Program-made: the position numbers and the translations under genes
Notes under the pieces: generated by a model
Databases searched by the model: none
What the model was told of the DNA's origin: nothing
The model's input: the letters and a program-made list of their open reading frames with translations, nothing else
NCBI RefSeq assembly: GCF_000283155.1
Contig: NW_004454180.1
Location: 15,661,656 to 15,725,655 of the forward strand
Reading direction: 5' to 3'
Source of the DNA: Ceratotherium simum simum
Lineage: Eukaryota > Chordata > Mammalia > Perissodactyla > Rhinocerotidae
DNA: 64,000 nt
In this document: positions 11,125 through 22,480 of the stretch, piece by piece
Layout of the letters: each line of letters begins with the position of its first letter
Position numbering within the stretch: position 1 is the stretch's first letter

Positions 11125-13310
11125 TAGGCTGGGCCTGACTTTAGTCAGGGCACTGACAGGAAAGAAGTATAATCCTGAGACATGTGATGAGAATGTTTGG
11201 GGAGATGCATATAAAATCATTGAATTCCCAGATTTTGCAGAATGCTCTGGTATGGAAGAACCCTGTGGCTCTTCCCTTGATAGAGGAGATAAGACCTCCC
11301 ATTTCCTGGAGACCAAGCAAAGACCTTATTTTAGGGAGATGCTTAGCAAGATAATGTTTGAGCTCCTCAAACTGAAAACCAGAGTCAGATCTCAGCATGA
11401 CTTAGGCAGGTCCTATGCAAGATAATGGATGACTCGCCAAAGATGCTTAGGACCTGGCTAATACGTTCTAGAGAAGACAAGGACAATATGACCAAGAACA
11501 GGTCACTGGACGGACTCCAATGACCAGTACTGGATTTGTGGCTCAAAAAAAAATCCCCCAAACAACCCATTAGCTGCTCCCCTTTTGGCTGTATATTTTT
11601 CCCCAGTAGATAATTTGATTATAAAAGGAGAATGGTGAACCTCAATGAGGTCTGAAAGGTTAACTATACAACAGGGATTCTGAAAATAGAAAATAGCTTT
11701 TCCCTCAATCTTCTTCCTATTACTCTTTATGAGAGCCATAGAAAGTGAGAAAAAGGGATTAATAAGGCCTCAGGTACCTGGTAAATACCATTGACTTGGT
11801 GAATGAGTTCTTTTCTATTCCAGTTACAAAAGGAGATCAGAAATAGTTCATATTCATACAGAATAGACAAAATTATTCATTTACGAGTTTTCTTCATGGT
11901 TAATTTGATTCTCCTACCCTGTGTTATAACATTATCTGAAGAGTCTAGACCACCCCGCCATCCCACAAATCTATTATACTGGTGATATCATGCTGATTAG
12001 ACAGGATGAGAAATAGATGACTAGTACACTGTGGACCATGGTATGACTCATACATTTTACAGAGTGGAAGATAAACCCTATGAAGATGCAGGTACGTGCC
12101 ACCTCAGTAGATTTTAGAAGTCCAGTGACCAGGATATTCTAGTATATCCTCTCCAAAGTCAAAGATAAATAGTTGCATCTTGCATCCCTTGCATGAAGGA
12201 AACATTGCACCAACTGAGCCTCTTTGGGTACTGAATGTAACACATCCCACATCTCGAAGAAGTATGCTGCAAGCTTAAAGTTAATCCTGAAGCAAGAAAG
12301 TGCTCTGTATCAGACCCAGGTCACAGTGCAAGCAGCCATGCCAATAAAGCCATGCATTCCAGAAAAGTCTCTAGTATTGAAAGTGTTGGTGATAGAAAAA
12401 AGATGCTGTATGGGGCATATGGTAAGGCCCAGTGAAATAATCATATTGCAGGATTTTGGAATTCTAGAGCAAAGTCATGCCAGCCTCAGCAAAGAATTAT
12501 CTTGGAGAAATATCTCTTGTGTTAGTGGTAGAGACTGAACTCTTGACCATGAAACACCAAATAACTATGCATTCAGAACTGAGAGTCACGACCTGGGTTC
12601 TATCAGCCCTAGAAAGTCATACATTTGGACACAGCCAGCAGCAGTCCATCATACATTTGAAATGGAACATCCAGAGTTGAATTTAGACAAGACTAGGAGG
12701 TACAAGTGAGCTGCATGATGAGGTAGATCAAACTACATGACATCACTTGTATTGTTGCCTTTTCCCTGGTTTGCAACTGTGGTCACATGAGGACCACGTC
12801 TCACCAAATGAAAGAGGAAAAAGCTCCAGTTTGTTTTACAGTTGTGTCAGTTGGTATGTGGATGCAAGCTAATAATGGATGGACAGAGATGTGAGTGGCA
12901 CTCTGGTCATCCACTGAGGGTAGAAGGAGAAGTGACCTGAGGTGAGCATGTACACAGATGCCCGAACAGTGGCCAGTGACCTGACCGTCTTCTCAGGTCC
13001 GTAATAGCAGTAAAACTAGTCTATCTAAGACAAAGATGTCTGAGGCAAAAGCACGTCTATGAACACATGGGAATAGATGTGAAGTGTGAAGATTTTTTAT
13101 TGCCCACCAGAAAGCATCCCCTATGGAAGAAGCACTGAACAACTAAGTAGACAAAATGACTTGGCTAGTAGAATTTAGGCTTCATCATTGGCCATTCCAG
13201 AATTGTCACGATGGGCACCTGTACGTAATGGCCATGGTGGCAGAGATGGGGGCTTCATGTGAGCCCAAAAGCATGGACTCCCTCTTACCACGGCCAATCT
13301 AGCTACTTTG
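11125..13310 (+). mobile_element. Decayed ERVL-type endogenous retrovirus internal region (pol; possible gag)
   Basis: This is a defective remnant. From about 11.9 kb onward the DNA follows an ERVL-class pol gene in order: reverse transcriptase (~11.9-12.25 kb), the connection and RNase H region (~12.4-12.95 kb) and the start of integrase (~13.1-13.31 kb). The catalytic polymerase box is visible at 11975-11986 but reads Tyr-Thr-Gly-Asp, so one aspartate is lost. The 67-codon frame at 12477-12680 is the best preserved pol stretch; frames above and below it are broken by stops and shifts. The 11.13-11.8 kb part resembles ERVL/MaLR gag-proximal DNA only weakly. No flanking LTR pair or env is seen. 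It cannot encode a working protein. Confidence 0.75.
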
Positions 13311-13344
13311 GCCTCTGGATTTTCTATTTTTCAGCAACAGCAAC

Positions 13345-13475
13345 CAACAATGTATTATTATTTTTTGTTGCTAGGTCATTTTGGCAGTATCAATCAAAAT
13401 TTAAATACATATGCATATTCTCTGAAGTAGCAATTTCACTTCTAGGAACATACACCAGAACATATACTAGGAACT
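13345..13475 (+). repeat. L1M ORF2 3'-end fragment
   Basis: The order 'TTGGCAGTATCAATCAAAATTTAAA', 'GCAATTTCACTTCTAGGAA' and 'ATACACCAGAACATATACTAGG' matches the sense strand near the end of ORF2 in old L1 elements. It is a short truncated piece that follows the ERVL remnant directly. Confidence 0.6.
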
Positions 13476-15204
13476 TACGTATGTAGACTAAGATTTTATG
13501 AGGTGTATGATTTGACATATCACTTATGCAAATCAAATTGTCTCAAAGTAGTTCTATTGCATTTACAGTTAGTTTTTTTACTTTAAGGTTTTCTTTCTCC
13601 CTTCTTCCTTCCCTCCCACCCTCTGTCTTGCCTCTTTTATTCTTTTTTATTGATAAATAAAAACCAGAAAACAAAGACTTTTTAAAGTATATGAGGGTTA
13701 CTAGTTTACCCTAGGCAAGCTTAAATACAACAGGATTTTAGATACCCTGCTTTTATCTTTATATATGCTACTGACAATGTATACTAAGATAGATGAATCC
13801 TTGGAAGATTTTATTTCCTAAGGTTATGATGACTCTTCTGGGGATAGAGTACTGCAGGAGAAGGTGTTTTCATGATACTTGGGGCATTGGTGAAACTTGG
13901 GATTGTGAAAAACGAAAAAGAATGATTTAAACTGGGGGCTTTGGAAAGCGTTTGGGAAATCCCAGAGAAAGTAGATGTGATTGTGGGTTCAGCATTGCTT
14001 GAAAAGGATTTTCCTAACTGGAACCAACTTTCATCCTCAATAAGGAAGGAACTGCAACTCAGAAAAACATTTAATTAAGAATGTTAATTCAGGAGGTTAC
14101 CCAAAAGATCATTGGATCCCCAATTTTCATTTTGTGAGTGATAAAACTAATCTATTTGTTTAACTCAGACTGAGCTGTCAACTGGTTTTATGCTCTTCAC
14201 CCGGGCCCCAGAATCTTCACCATTATTTCCATTCCTTTCTTATTTTAGTGCAGTTTCTACACCAAAACGATCCTTTTAAATCTCCTTCCCCTATTTCTAA
14301 TGATTTCCCTAAATTATTTTTAAAAAGTTCTATGAACTTTATTCTATCACAAAATGCAATTAATGTTTAAATATTTTGACTGAGAATAAACTTTTAGTTT
14401 TAGAAATCATACCAAAAAAATACAAATTTTGTCCCCCTTTGTTTCCTGAGAAATAGGAAAAATTAGATGTATTGAAAAAAGAAAAAGAAAAATGTTTGAG
14501 CAAACTCATTAGTTTATGATTTATTATGTCACTGTTTTCCGTATCAGAAAAAAAACTAGTATCCTATTTTTTAGCAATGCTCAGATGTGGTAACCTAAGA
14601 TTTTCCTCTGGATTCATAGGAGAATCTGGACAGCAACAGCATACTTAATTATGAACTGTATAATTTTTGTGTGGATTACCCATTAGATGGCAATGTTATC
14701 ACATATATCTGAAGTTTTAAATCTACTTCTAAGCAATACTATTAAAAATAATATTGCTTTTTTATTTTCAGAGTTCAAAAAAATGAGATCTATAATGCAA
14801 CGCTACTGTACAGTTTAAGGTTGATTGTGTGCAAGAGAATACCCCTGTGTGGGTGTGTACATGCTGTGTTTGAAAGTCATCTTATGACAAGTTTGCACTT
14901 CTTGTTCAAGGCCTCAAATCCTTCTGTCTATTTAAACTAAAATTAAAATGGTGAATTCAATCTTGATATTTTTTAATAAAATCTGGCCGTCACACAAAGA
15001 GATATGTACAATAGAAGTGGGAATTCTATTTTATGGCATATCACTACACTCAATGAAGATAAAAAATCTTCTTTTACTATAATTATTTAAAAAATAACAA
15101 TAAAACAACAACAATAAAATTTAAAAGAATGTAATTTGAGAATAGCGCTTGGCTATTGAGAATTGGGTGACCTTTAGGAAAACACTTAATTTCTCTGACG
15201 CAAG
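13476..15204. other. Anonymous AT-rich intergenic DNA
   Basis: A CT-rich run lies near 13588-13615. An A-rich stretch lies at about 14411-14490 and another at 15086-15125. No gene or transposon is recognised. Confidence 0.55.
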
Positions 15205-15285
15205 GAAGTACTACTCAAAATGTGGCCTATTGACCAACACCTGGATCACCTGCATCGGCAACACCAGCAGCACCTGGAAACTTAT
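15205..15285 (-). repeat. MER5A-like hAT MITE, left half
   Basis: 'CTACTCAAAATGTGGCC', 'GACCAACACCTGGATCACC' and 'GCAGCACCTGGAAACTTAT' match the antisense strand of the MER5A MITE. The element is interrupted after 15285 by an LTR and resumes at 15894. The last four bases (TTAT, 15282-15285) are one copy of the LTR target duplication. Confidence 0.8.
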
Positions 15286-15893
15286 TGTAACCACAGGACC
15301 AGTTCGAACTAACTCCCATCTCTTATCTCTAGAGTGACTCAGAATTGTTTTCCAGAAAATTTGCAAAGTCATATAGCCAGAGCACATACAGAAGAGGATA
15401 TCTTGACCTGAAAGACTGTGGAACCAAAGATTCTCCTCCCCATGGGACCAAAGGACCAGGACATGACCAGACCTGGAAAGTCAGACTCTCATTGGAAGCA
15501 AGGGGTCCATCGTCCAGGAAGATCTGGTGTTAAAACCCCTTCCGCACCTTACTATAAATGTTTAAAATCTTACCAAAAATGTTTAAAATCCTACCAAAAA
15601 TGTTTAAAATCTTATCATAAATGTTTAAATCTTTACCATAAATACTTAAAGCCCTCCAGTCAAAACCTGGCCCCTCAACATTTTCACATGCCAGCCAGTT
15701 TTCCAGCCTATTTTCCCTAACCTCTTAAATTTCGCCCCAAATCCTGAATCAGGGAGACAGATCTGAGAGCATATGCCTCCTGTTTCCTTGCAGATCAATC
15801 TCACAAATAAAGCTATTTTTCTTTCCCTAGAGGCTGACACCATAATAATTGGCTCTTGATTCACATTGGGTAGCAAGCCCTTGCTCAGTAACA
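15286..15893 (+). mobile_element. Solo LTR of a class I-like endogenous retrovirus, inserted in MER5A
   Basis: The insert is 608 bases long, begins TGTAACCACAG and ends GCTCAGTAACA, so it has TG...CA ends. It is flanked by a perfect 4-base duplication, TTAT at 15282-15285 and 15894-15897, as gammaretrovirus-like (class I) integrases make. Removing it and one TTAT rejoins the MER5A text as 'GGAAACTTATTAGAAGTGC'. An AATAAA signal lies near 15806-15811, about 85 bases before the end, consistent with plus orientation. A 21-bp tandem array occupies 15556-15654. No internal retroviral genes are present, so it is a recombined solo LTR. Confidence 0.85.
15556..15654 (+). repeat. 21-bp tandem array inside the LTR (about 4.7 copies)
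   Basis: Units of 21 bases start at 15556, 15577, 15598, 15619 and 15640. The unit begins AAATGTTTAAAATC and ends in ACCAA or ATCAT. The first three units differ at one to three positions, the fourth more, and the fifth is partial and diverged. Because 21 is a multiple of three, one frame reads as a heptapeptide repeat, which is a by-product. The array sits in the probable U3 part of the LTR, upstream of the AATAAA signal. Confidence 0.9.
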
Positions 15894-16029
15894 TTATTAG
15901 AAGTGCAAATTCTCAGGCAAAGCCCAGAATTTCTGAATTAGACTTTCTGTGGGTGAGACCCATCAATCTGTGAGTTAGCAAACTCTCCAGATGATTCTTA
16001 TGCCTACTAAAGTTTGAGAAGCTCTGCTT
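15894..16029 (-). repeat. MER5A-like hAT MITE, right half
   Basis: Resumes after the LTR with 'TTATTAGAAGTGCAAATTCTC', then 'GACTTTCTGTGGGTGAGACCC' and 'CTAAAGTTTGAGAAGCTCTGC', the expected far end of MER5A in antisense. Confidence 0.85.
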
Positions 16030-16320
16030 TAGATTTCCTACTGGAAATGAGGGTTAGGCTACATTACTGACCAAAGTCACTTACAGCAGTTAAGTTAAAT
16101 GGCTCATTAATTATAAGTGAATAATTGATAAATGATGATGAGTAAATGAAATAAAATGAATTTAGTTTTACCATATAACTTCTTGATTGAGTTACATTTT
16201 AATACTTGAGAAGCATAAAGAGATAGAACTATTCTTTCAATAAGAAGATATTTTAATATCAGAACTATATATTTTAATTGTTAGGACTAACTTCATTACC
16301 CTCATTAAGCATGTGTTTTT

Positions 16321-16583
16321 GTTTTTATTTATTTGTTTATTCAATGTTTTTTTGGTGAGGAAGATTGGCCCTACCACCTGTTGCCAATATTCCTCTTTTT
16401 GCTTGAGAAAGATTGGCCCTGAGCTAACATCTGTGCCCATCTTCCTCTATTTTACATGTGAGTCGCCAGCACAGCATGGCTTGATGAGTGGTGTTATGTC
16501 CACACCCAGGATCCAAACATGCTAACCCAGGCCACTGAAGTGGAGTGTGCCAAACTTAACTGCTACCTTACCACGCCAACCCC
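16321..16583 (-). mobile_element. ERE SINE (tRNA-derived)
   Basis: Antisense copy with both body repeats: 'GAGGAAGATTGGCCCTACC' and 'GAGAAAGATTGGCCCTGAGC', then 'CACAGCATGGCTTGATGAG' and the degraded tRNA-like head. The insertion is bounded by a perfect 14-base duplication, AAGCATGTGTTTTT, at 16307-16320 and 16584-16597. The tail side is T/A-mixed (TTTATTTATTTG) rather than pure. Confidence 0.93.
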
Positions 16584-16604
16584 AAGCATGTGTTTTTATT
16601 TTTT

Positions 16605-18000
16605 AGCTAAACTTTTTTCTTTTTTAGATAGTTGTAGATTCACGTGAAATTGTAAGAGTAATCAAAGGCATCCCATGTGCCTTTTATCCCATTTCAACCA
16701 ATTATAACATCTTGCAAAACTATAGTACAATATCACAATCAGCATATTGACCTTGAGAGAGTAAAGACACAGAACATTTCCATCACCACAAGCATCCCTC
16801 TTGATGTCCTGTAATAGCCACACCCACTCCCTCCTGTCCTCATGCTTTCGTTAACCCCTGGCAACCATTATCCGTTTTCCATTTCTATAATGTTGTCATT
16901 TAAAGACTGTCATGTAAATGAAATCACAGTGTGTAACCTTTTGGGAATGGCTTTTTTCACTCTACATGATTCTGTGGAAATTCACCCAGGTTGTTGTGTG
17001 TATCAATAATGTGTTCCTTTTTATTGCTAAGTATTATTACAAGATAAGGAAGTATAACCTGATAAGGAAGTACCACATTATCCATGCTTAAATGGTTTTT
17101 TAATCATTCACCCATTGAAGGCTATCTGAGTTGTTTTCAGTTTGGGGCTCTTATGAATAAAGCTGTTAAACACTCACATACATGTTTTTGTGTAAACATA
17201 AGTCCTCATTTCTCAGGTATAAAGGGCTAGGAGTACAATTGCTGGGTCATATAGTGATTGCATGTTTAGTTTCTTTTTAAGAAATTACTGCACTCTTTTC
17301 CAAAGTAGCTATACCATTTCACATTGCCAGCAGCAAAGTATGAGTGATCGAGTTTCTCTGCAATCTTACCTGCATTTGGTCTTGTCATTATTTATTTATT
17401 TATTTTTAATTTTGGCCACTCTCACAGTTGTGTAGTAATAGTACGTGGTTTTCATTTTCATTTTCCTAATGGCTAATGATGTTGCTTACCTTTTCATGTG
17501 TTGATTTGCCAACTGTCTTCTTTAATGAAATGTCTCTACACATCTTTGCCCAGGGTTTAATGAGATTGCCTGCTTTTTGCTGTTGAGTTTTGGGAATTCT
17601 CTATATATTCTACACACTACTCCTATGTTGGATACATAATTTGTAAATATTTTCTCTCACTCTGGAGCTCATCTTTTCATTCTCTTGACAGGGTCTTTCA
17701 CAGAGCAAGAGTTTTTTATTTTGATGAAGTCCAATTTATCAATTTTTTCTTTTATGGATCATGCTTTTCATGCCAAGTCTAAGAACTCTTTGCCTAGCTC
17801 CAAATCTTGAAGATCTTCTCCTCTGTCTTTTGTTTCCTGAAACTTATAGTTTCATGTTCTCTATATGTCTATTATTCATTTTGAATTAATTTTAGTATAA
17901 GGTGTGACACTTAGTTCGAGGTTCTTTTTCTTTTTTTTTGCCTATGCATGTCAATTGCTCTAGTATGATGTGTTGAAAAGATTATCCTTTACGAATTACT
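16605..18000 (-). mobile_element. Truncated L1M LINE, antisense (3' UTR into ORF2 3' end)
   Basis: On the plus strand the order is antisense 3' UTR ('TAGTTGTAGATTCACGTG', 'CATTTCCATCACC', 'CCTGGCAACCATTATCC') and then antisense ORF2 3' end ('GAGTACAATTGCTGGGTCAT', 'GTTTTCATTTTCATTTTCC', 'GATGAAGTCCAATTTATC', 'GCCTATGCATGTCAATTGC'). The match stops near 18000, so the copy is 5'-truncated. Many stops interrupt any ORF2 reading; it is inactive. Its 3' end lies only about 8 bases beyond the ERE duplication at 16597. Confidence 0.85.
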
Positions 18001-18560
18001 CTTGAGCATATATTTTTATAAACAACATTTAAAGAGGGTGGTAATTATACCGTAGTATATAAGAAAGATTTTATATAAGCAAAATAAAATTTAAGGAGCT
18101 ATCAGAGAGAAATAAAGGGAAATGGATCAGGGCTGAGAAAACACTGGAGTGTCATGACAACTTGTGTTCTTTAGAGATCTAAAGAGGTGGAAAAGAAATC
18201 AAGAAATACCTTTGAAGGGAGATTAATCAGGACGACTTAGTTACACAAAGAAATAGAGAAAGAAAGGCTAAAGTGCTAGAAAACCCTATAATACATTTAA
18301 AAATATGTCTTTAGGGAGCCATAAGGAATTCTGGTGGAGAGGGGTACGCATCTTCCCCTTTATTCTGTAGTAGGAGGCCTCCAAGTGGGAGTATGACAGA
18401 CAACCCCTTGAGGTGGGAGATGAAAGTGTTAGAATTTCTGTTTTTGAAAAATTATTTGTAGTTATAAAAGACTCTCAAATCTAAGAAGTATAAGGAGTAA
18501 TGATTTAATTAGGATCACCCAGGTTAAGAAATAAAATATTACCTTTAAGTTTGAAGTTCT
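18001..18560. other. Anonymous DNA between two L1 remnants
   Basis: A-rich DNA with no recognised gene or repeat. Confidence 0.5.
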
Positions 18561-19404
18561 CTCTGTTCCTTGCCTGATCCATCCCTTTCTTTTGTCAGTC
18601 AGATTAAAAACTACTATCCTGAATTCTGTGGTTATAATTTCCTTGTAGTTGATCATAATTTTACATGTTTTTATCCCTTAATTATATATAATTCCATTTT
18701 ATATGTTTATGGTGAAGTTATGCTGTCTATATGCTCCTGTGACTTGCATTTCTCAATCATAACTAAGTTGTGATGATTTGTTCGTGGTGTTGTGTGTAGC
18801 TGTCATGTACTCATTTTCAATGCTGTATCATACTCTAGCTCGTGAATATAGGAAGGACTTTTAATCCATTCTTCTTTAATGGAGGATAATGTTCTTCCCA
18901 GATGTCTGCTAATGTAAGGCCATTGATATTCTTGAATAGGTCTCCTGGAGTTTATAAATAGCGAGAACTTCTCTAGGGCATATTCTTAGGACTAGAATTT
19001 CGAAGTGTTTTGCATATCTTCAAATGTATTAGATAATACCAGACTGTTTTCCAGGCTTGTTATACCATATTACATTATCACAAGCAGTTTTTTAGCCTCT
19101 GGCTGTTCTACATCTTTTCTAATACTTGCATTTTCAGACTTCAGAATACTTGCCTGTCTGGTGTATGTGTGAAATTACATCTTATTGTGATTTTATTTTG
19201 CATTCCTCTGATTTCTAATGAGATTAGGCAAAATTTCATATATTTATCAGTTGCTCTTTCCCATGTAGTGTCTCTGCAAGACTTTTGCCTGTTTTTCTTT
19301 TGGGTTGCTTATCTTTTTCTTGTTGATTTATAGAAGTTCCTTTTTTTAATAATATACAATAGATGATATATGTTACATGATACACATAAATATATGTATA
19401 CTAT

Positions 19405-19436
19405 TTTATATATATATATATATATATATGTGTATA
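19405..19436 (+). repeat. (TA)n microsatellite
   Basis: A run of TA dinucleotides ending in TGTGTAT, inside the L1 remnant. Confidence 0.9.
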
Positions 19437-19843
19437 AAACCAGGGAATATATCTGAAAATACATTTTCCTGATTTGGGGCTTGTTTTCAGTTTCTTTTTG
19501 CTGTTTTTGGATAAGGAGAATTTCTTAAATTTACAACAGTTAACTGTATGATTTTTGGTTATATATTTTTTTAAAGACATTCTTTTTAGATTTAGCATCA
19601 TAAGAACATAGTCCTCTATTGTCCTCTAAAAGCTATATATTTTAATTTTTCGCATATAGTTTTGTAGTCAAGATGGTATTTATTTTGGCTCTACATGAGA
19701 AATGGTCCAGCCTCATTTTTTCTATATGGACAAACAATTGTTCTAGTAGCAGTTATTAAACAGCTTGTCCACTGCACAGTGAGCTGCAAATCAGCTCTAT
19801 TTTAATCAAGTTCCTAAGTATGTTTTCCCAAGTATCTATTACT

Positions 19844-20194
19844 TTTTTTTTTAGAGAATAGTTTATTTATTTATTCATTTATTTATTTATTATGATTATT
19901 ACTATCTATATTAATTATTATTTTTTTGTGGTTACATTGGTTTATAACATTGTATAAATTTCAGGTGTACATCATTATACTTCTATTTCTGCATTCATTA
20001 CATCATGTTCACCACCCAAATGCTAATTACAACCCATCACCACACACATGTGCCTAATCATCCCTTTTGCCCTCCTCTCTCCCCTCTTCCCCTCTGGTAA
20101 CCACCAATCCAATCTCTGTCTCTATGTGTTTGTTTGTTGTTGTTTTTATCTTCTACTTATAAGTGAGATCATATGGTATTTGACCTTTTCCCCT
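19844..20194 (-). mobile_element. Younger L1 3'-end insertion
   Basis: A 5'-truncated L1 3' UTR of about 350 bases, antisense. It begins with a T run (A tail), then 'GGTTTATAACATTGTATAAA', 'TTTCAGGTGTACATCATTA', 'TTCACCACCCAAATGC', 'CATCACCACACACATGTGCC' and 'ATAAGTGAGATCATATGGTA'. A perfect 14-base duplication, AAGTATCTATTACT, flanks it at 19830-19843 and 20195-20208. The sequence is better preserved than the L1 it entered, so it is later. This 3'-UTR type is common in horse DNA as I recall it. Confidence 0.88.
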
Positions 20195-20589
20195 AAGTAT
20201 CTATTACTGATCTCTATTCTGGGTCCTGAATCTATTTTTCTTGCCTTGGACCAATACTATATTATATTAATCATTTCATTTTTTAATGATTCTTAATATC
20301 TGGTAAGACAGCTCACTCATATTGTTCTTTTCCTTCAGGAGTGTTTCAGCTATTCTTGGTTCTTTGCTCTTCAATGTAAATGTATAGATTCAGTTTGTGA
20401 ATTTCTACAAAAACTTGTTGCTGTTTTTTTCACTTTATGATTATTTTCTCTCAGATTTCTCTTCAAAACTGAGTCAACCTTAGTAATTTATCTATTTCTT
20501 CCAAGTTTTTAGAGTTATTTACATGATAATATTTAAGCTTTTTTATGTCTCAGTCATGTAGTTATGCCAGCTTTTCCAATCCTACTATC

Positions 20590-20883
20590 GTTTTTTTTTT
20601 TTTAAATGTTATGCAGCTTTATTTATTTATTTATTTATTCATTCATTTAGCTCAGATTGGCCCTGAGCTAACATCTGTTGTCAATCTTCCTCTTTTTGCT
20701 TGAGGAAGATTGTCGCTGAGCTAACATCTGTGCCAATCTTCCTCTATTTTTTGTTTGTGGGATGCCACCACAGCATGGCTTCATGAGTGGTGTGTAGCTC
20801 TTTGCCCAGGATCCGAACCTGCAAACCTTGGGCCGCCAGAGCAGAGCGTGTGAACTTAACCGCTATGCCACCGGGCTGGCCCG
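20590..20883 (-). mobile_element. ERE SINE (tRNA-derived), inserted in L1
   Basis: Antisense copy with a T run followed by an ATTTATTTATTT tail, two body repeats ('GATTGGCCCTGAGC' and 'GAGGAAGATTGTCGCTGAGC'), 'CACAGCATGGCTTCATGAG', an antisense B box (GGATCCGAACC) and 'CACCGGGCTGGCCC'. Target duplication CTACTATC lies at 20582-20589 and 20884-20891. Confidence 0.93.
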
Positions 20884-21220
20884 CTACTATCATTTTATAC
20901 GTGGTTGTGATTCCCTTCTGTCTTGATCAAACTTGTCTGATGATTATCTTTTTTTATTTTATTTTGTTTTGTTTTCAGGGTACCCAATATGGCTTTTTGA
21001 AATATTATATTGCTAATTTTAGTATAACCTTTTTTCTCTTTTATTTAAGATGTTTTATTATTTTTTTAAGTTCTTAAGTTTTCTCCTTAACACATTAATT
21101 TCATCCTTTCTTTTTTTATATTTTAAACACTTATAGGTATAAAATTCTATGAACTGCTTTACGTGTATGCCGTATTTTTATATATTTAGTTTTAAAATAC
21201 TGGTTTAGATAATTTCCAAT

Positions 21221-21416
21221 GTCTTTTTTTTTTTCCCCCCAAATCCACAGTAGATGGTTGTATATGTCATAGCTGCACATCCTTCTAGTTGCTGTATGTG
21301 GGACACAGCCTTAGCATGGCCAGAGAAGCCGTGTGTCGGTGTGCGCCCAGGATCCAAACCCGGGCCGCCAGTAGCAGAGCGTGTGCACTTAACCACTGAG
21401 CCACGGGGCTGGCCCA
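21221..21416 (-). mobile_element. ERE SINE, short-body variant, inserted in L1
   Basis: Antisense copy whose body lacks the paired GAGGAAGATTGGC repeats and instead reads 'CAGTAGATGGTTGTATATG', 'CATAGCTGCACATCCTTCTAG' and 'TGCTGTATGTGGGAC'. The head ('GGATCCAAACCCGGGCCGCC', 'CCACGGGGCTGGCCC') is well kept. The same variant body occurs in the EREs at 39305 and 51525. The target duplication is ATAATTTCCAAT at 21209-21220 and ATAATTTCTAAT at 21417-21428 (one mismatch). Confidence 0.92.
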
Positions 21417-22480
21417 ATAATTTCTAATTTCTATCGAGATTTTTTTCTTTGATCCCAAAGTCATTTTGAAGTGTCTCTCTTAATTCCCTAACATGTATCT
21501 TTATTTCTCTTGTATAATAATTTTTATCTTAATTGACTTATTTTTATCAGAGAATGCTATGTATAATATCAAATTTGAAACTTATTGACATTTGTTTTAT
21601 GTCTCAGTATGTGGTTAATATTTCTATTGCTTTGTGTGTGTTTCAAAAGAATGTATATTCTGCTCTTGTCAAGTGCAATGCCTATTAGGTTGAAGTATCA
21701 ATAGAGTCATGTTCTTACCAGTTTTCTTTAAATTAAAGAAAAAATTGTCACTTTCTACAAATAATAAATGTGTGTTAAACCTCTCATTATGACGATTGCT
21801 ATGTCTATTGCTTGTAGTTCCTTTTTTTTTACATATGTAAAGTCTAGATTTACTCTAAAACATTTAGAATTAATATACATATAATAATATATTGGTGAAT
21901 TAATATTTTTTATCATTGTACAGAGACCTTTATCTCTATCAATATTTTTCCCCTAAAGTCTATTCTGTTCACTACGAATATACCACCTCACTTTCTTTTT
22001 GTTGTATTTGCCAGGTACACCTAATTTAGTTCTTTTACTTTGACTTCTGTGTCCTCAGGTTCAAGCCCTTTCTCTGATAAATTGGATATATTTTTTGTAA
22101 TCTATGGTAACATATTAATATTTCAAGTGGAACATTCAGGCCATTTACATTTATTGCAATTACTGATATATTTATTTTTACCATTTTAATTTCTCTTTGT
22201 CCTTTTAAAAGTATAATATTAGTTTTATGGATTGGTTATATATTCACATCCAAAATCAAAACAAATTAAAAACTATAAATTAAGATGCATCACCACTATC
22301 CTTGTATATATATCACCCTGTATCTTGCTTCTTTACATATGTAATACCTTTTCATTATTTATCATTCTAGTGTTTCTTTATGTAAATAAAAGCCAGTATA
22401 AAAATATATTTTTATTTCCTTCCTTTCTGAAATAAAATATATGTTTATATAAATTATCTAGACCTTGATTATATCCTGTT

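Larger units (their letters stand above)
18561..22480 (-). mobile_element. Long decayed L1M/HAL1-type LINE, antisense, with nested insertions
   Basis: Landmarks of L1 ORF2 appear in antisense order over almost 4 kb: 'TTTTGCATTCCTCTGATTTC' and 'GACTTTTGCCTGTTTTTC' (19.2-19.3 kb), 'TTGTTCTAGTAGCAGTTATT' (19.7 kb), 'TTCAGCTATTCTTGG' and 'AATTTCTACAAAAACTTG' (20.35-20.42 kb), 'TTTATCTATTTCTTCCAAG' (20.5 kb), 'AGAATGTATATTCTGCTC' (21.65 kb) and 'GGCCATTTACATTTATTGC' (22.14 kb). These run from the C-terminal end of ORF2 back toward its endonuclease end. The copy is interrupted by a younger L1 3' end (19844-20194) and two EREs (20590-20883, 21221-21416). A TA microsatellite lies at 19405-19436. Reading frames are thoroughly broken. 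Confidence 0.75.

Noticed and set aside
10979..11425. 148-codon open frame on the plus strand
   Set aside because: It starts inside the hAT MITE and ends in possible ERVL-related DNA, so it crosses an element boundary and is not a gene.
12224..12680. Host gene exons with good open frames
   Set aside because: The order of conserved blocks and flanking segments fits ERVL pol; frames are shifted relative to each other and lack splice sites.
15556..15654. Regular repeats resembling a CRISPR array
   Set aside because: The 21-mers are directly head to tail with no unique spacers, inside an LTR, in a mammalian genome.
16605..22480. One continuous L1 from 16.6 to 22.5 kb
   Set aside because: ORF2 3'-end landmarks occur twice (about 17.2-17.9 kb and 18.8-19.8 kb), so at least two elements are present.
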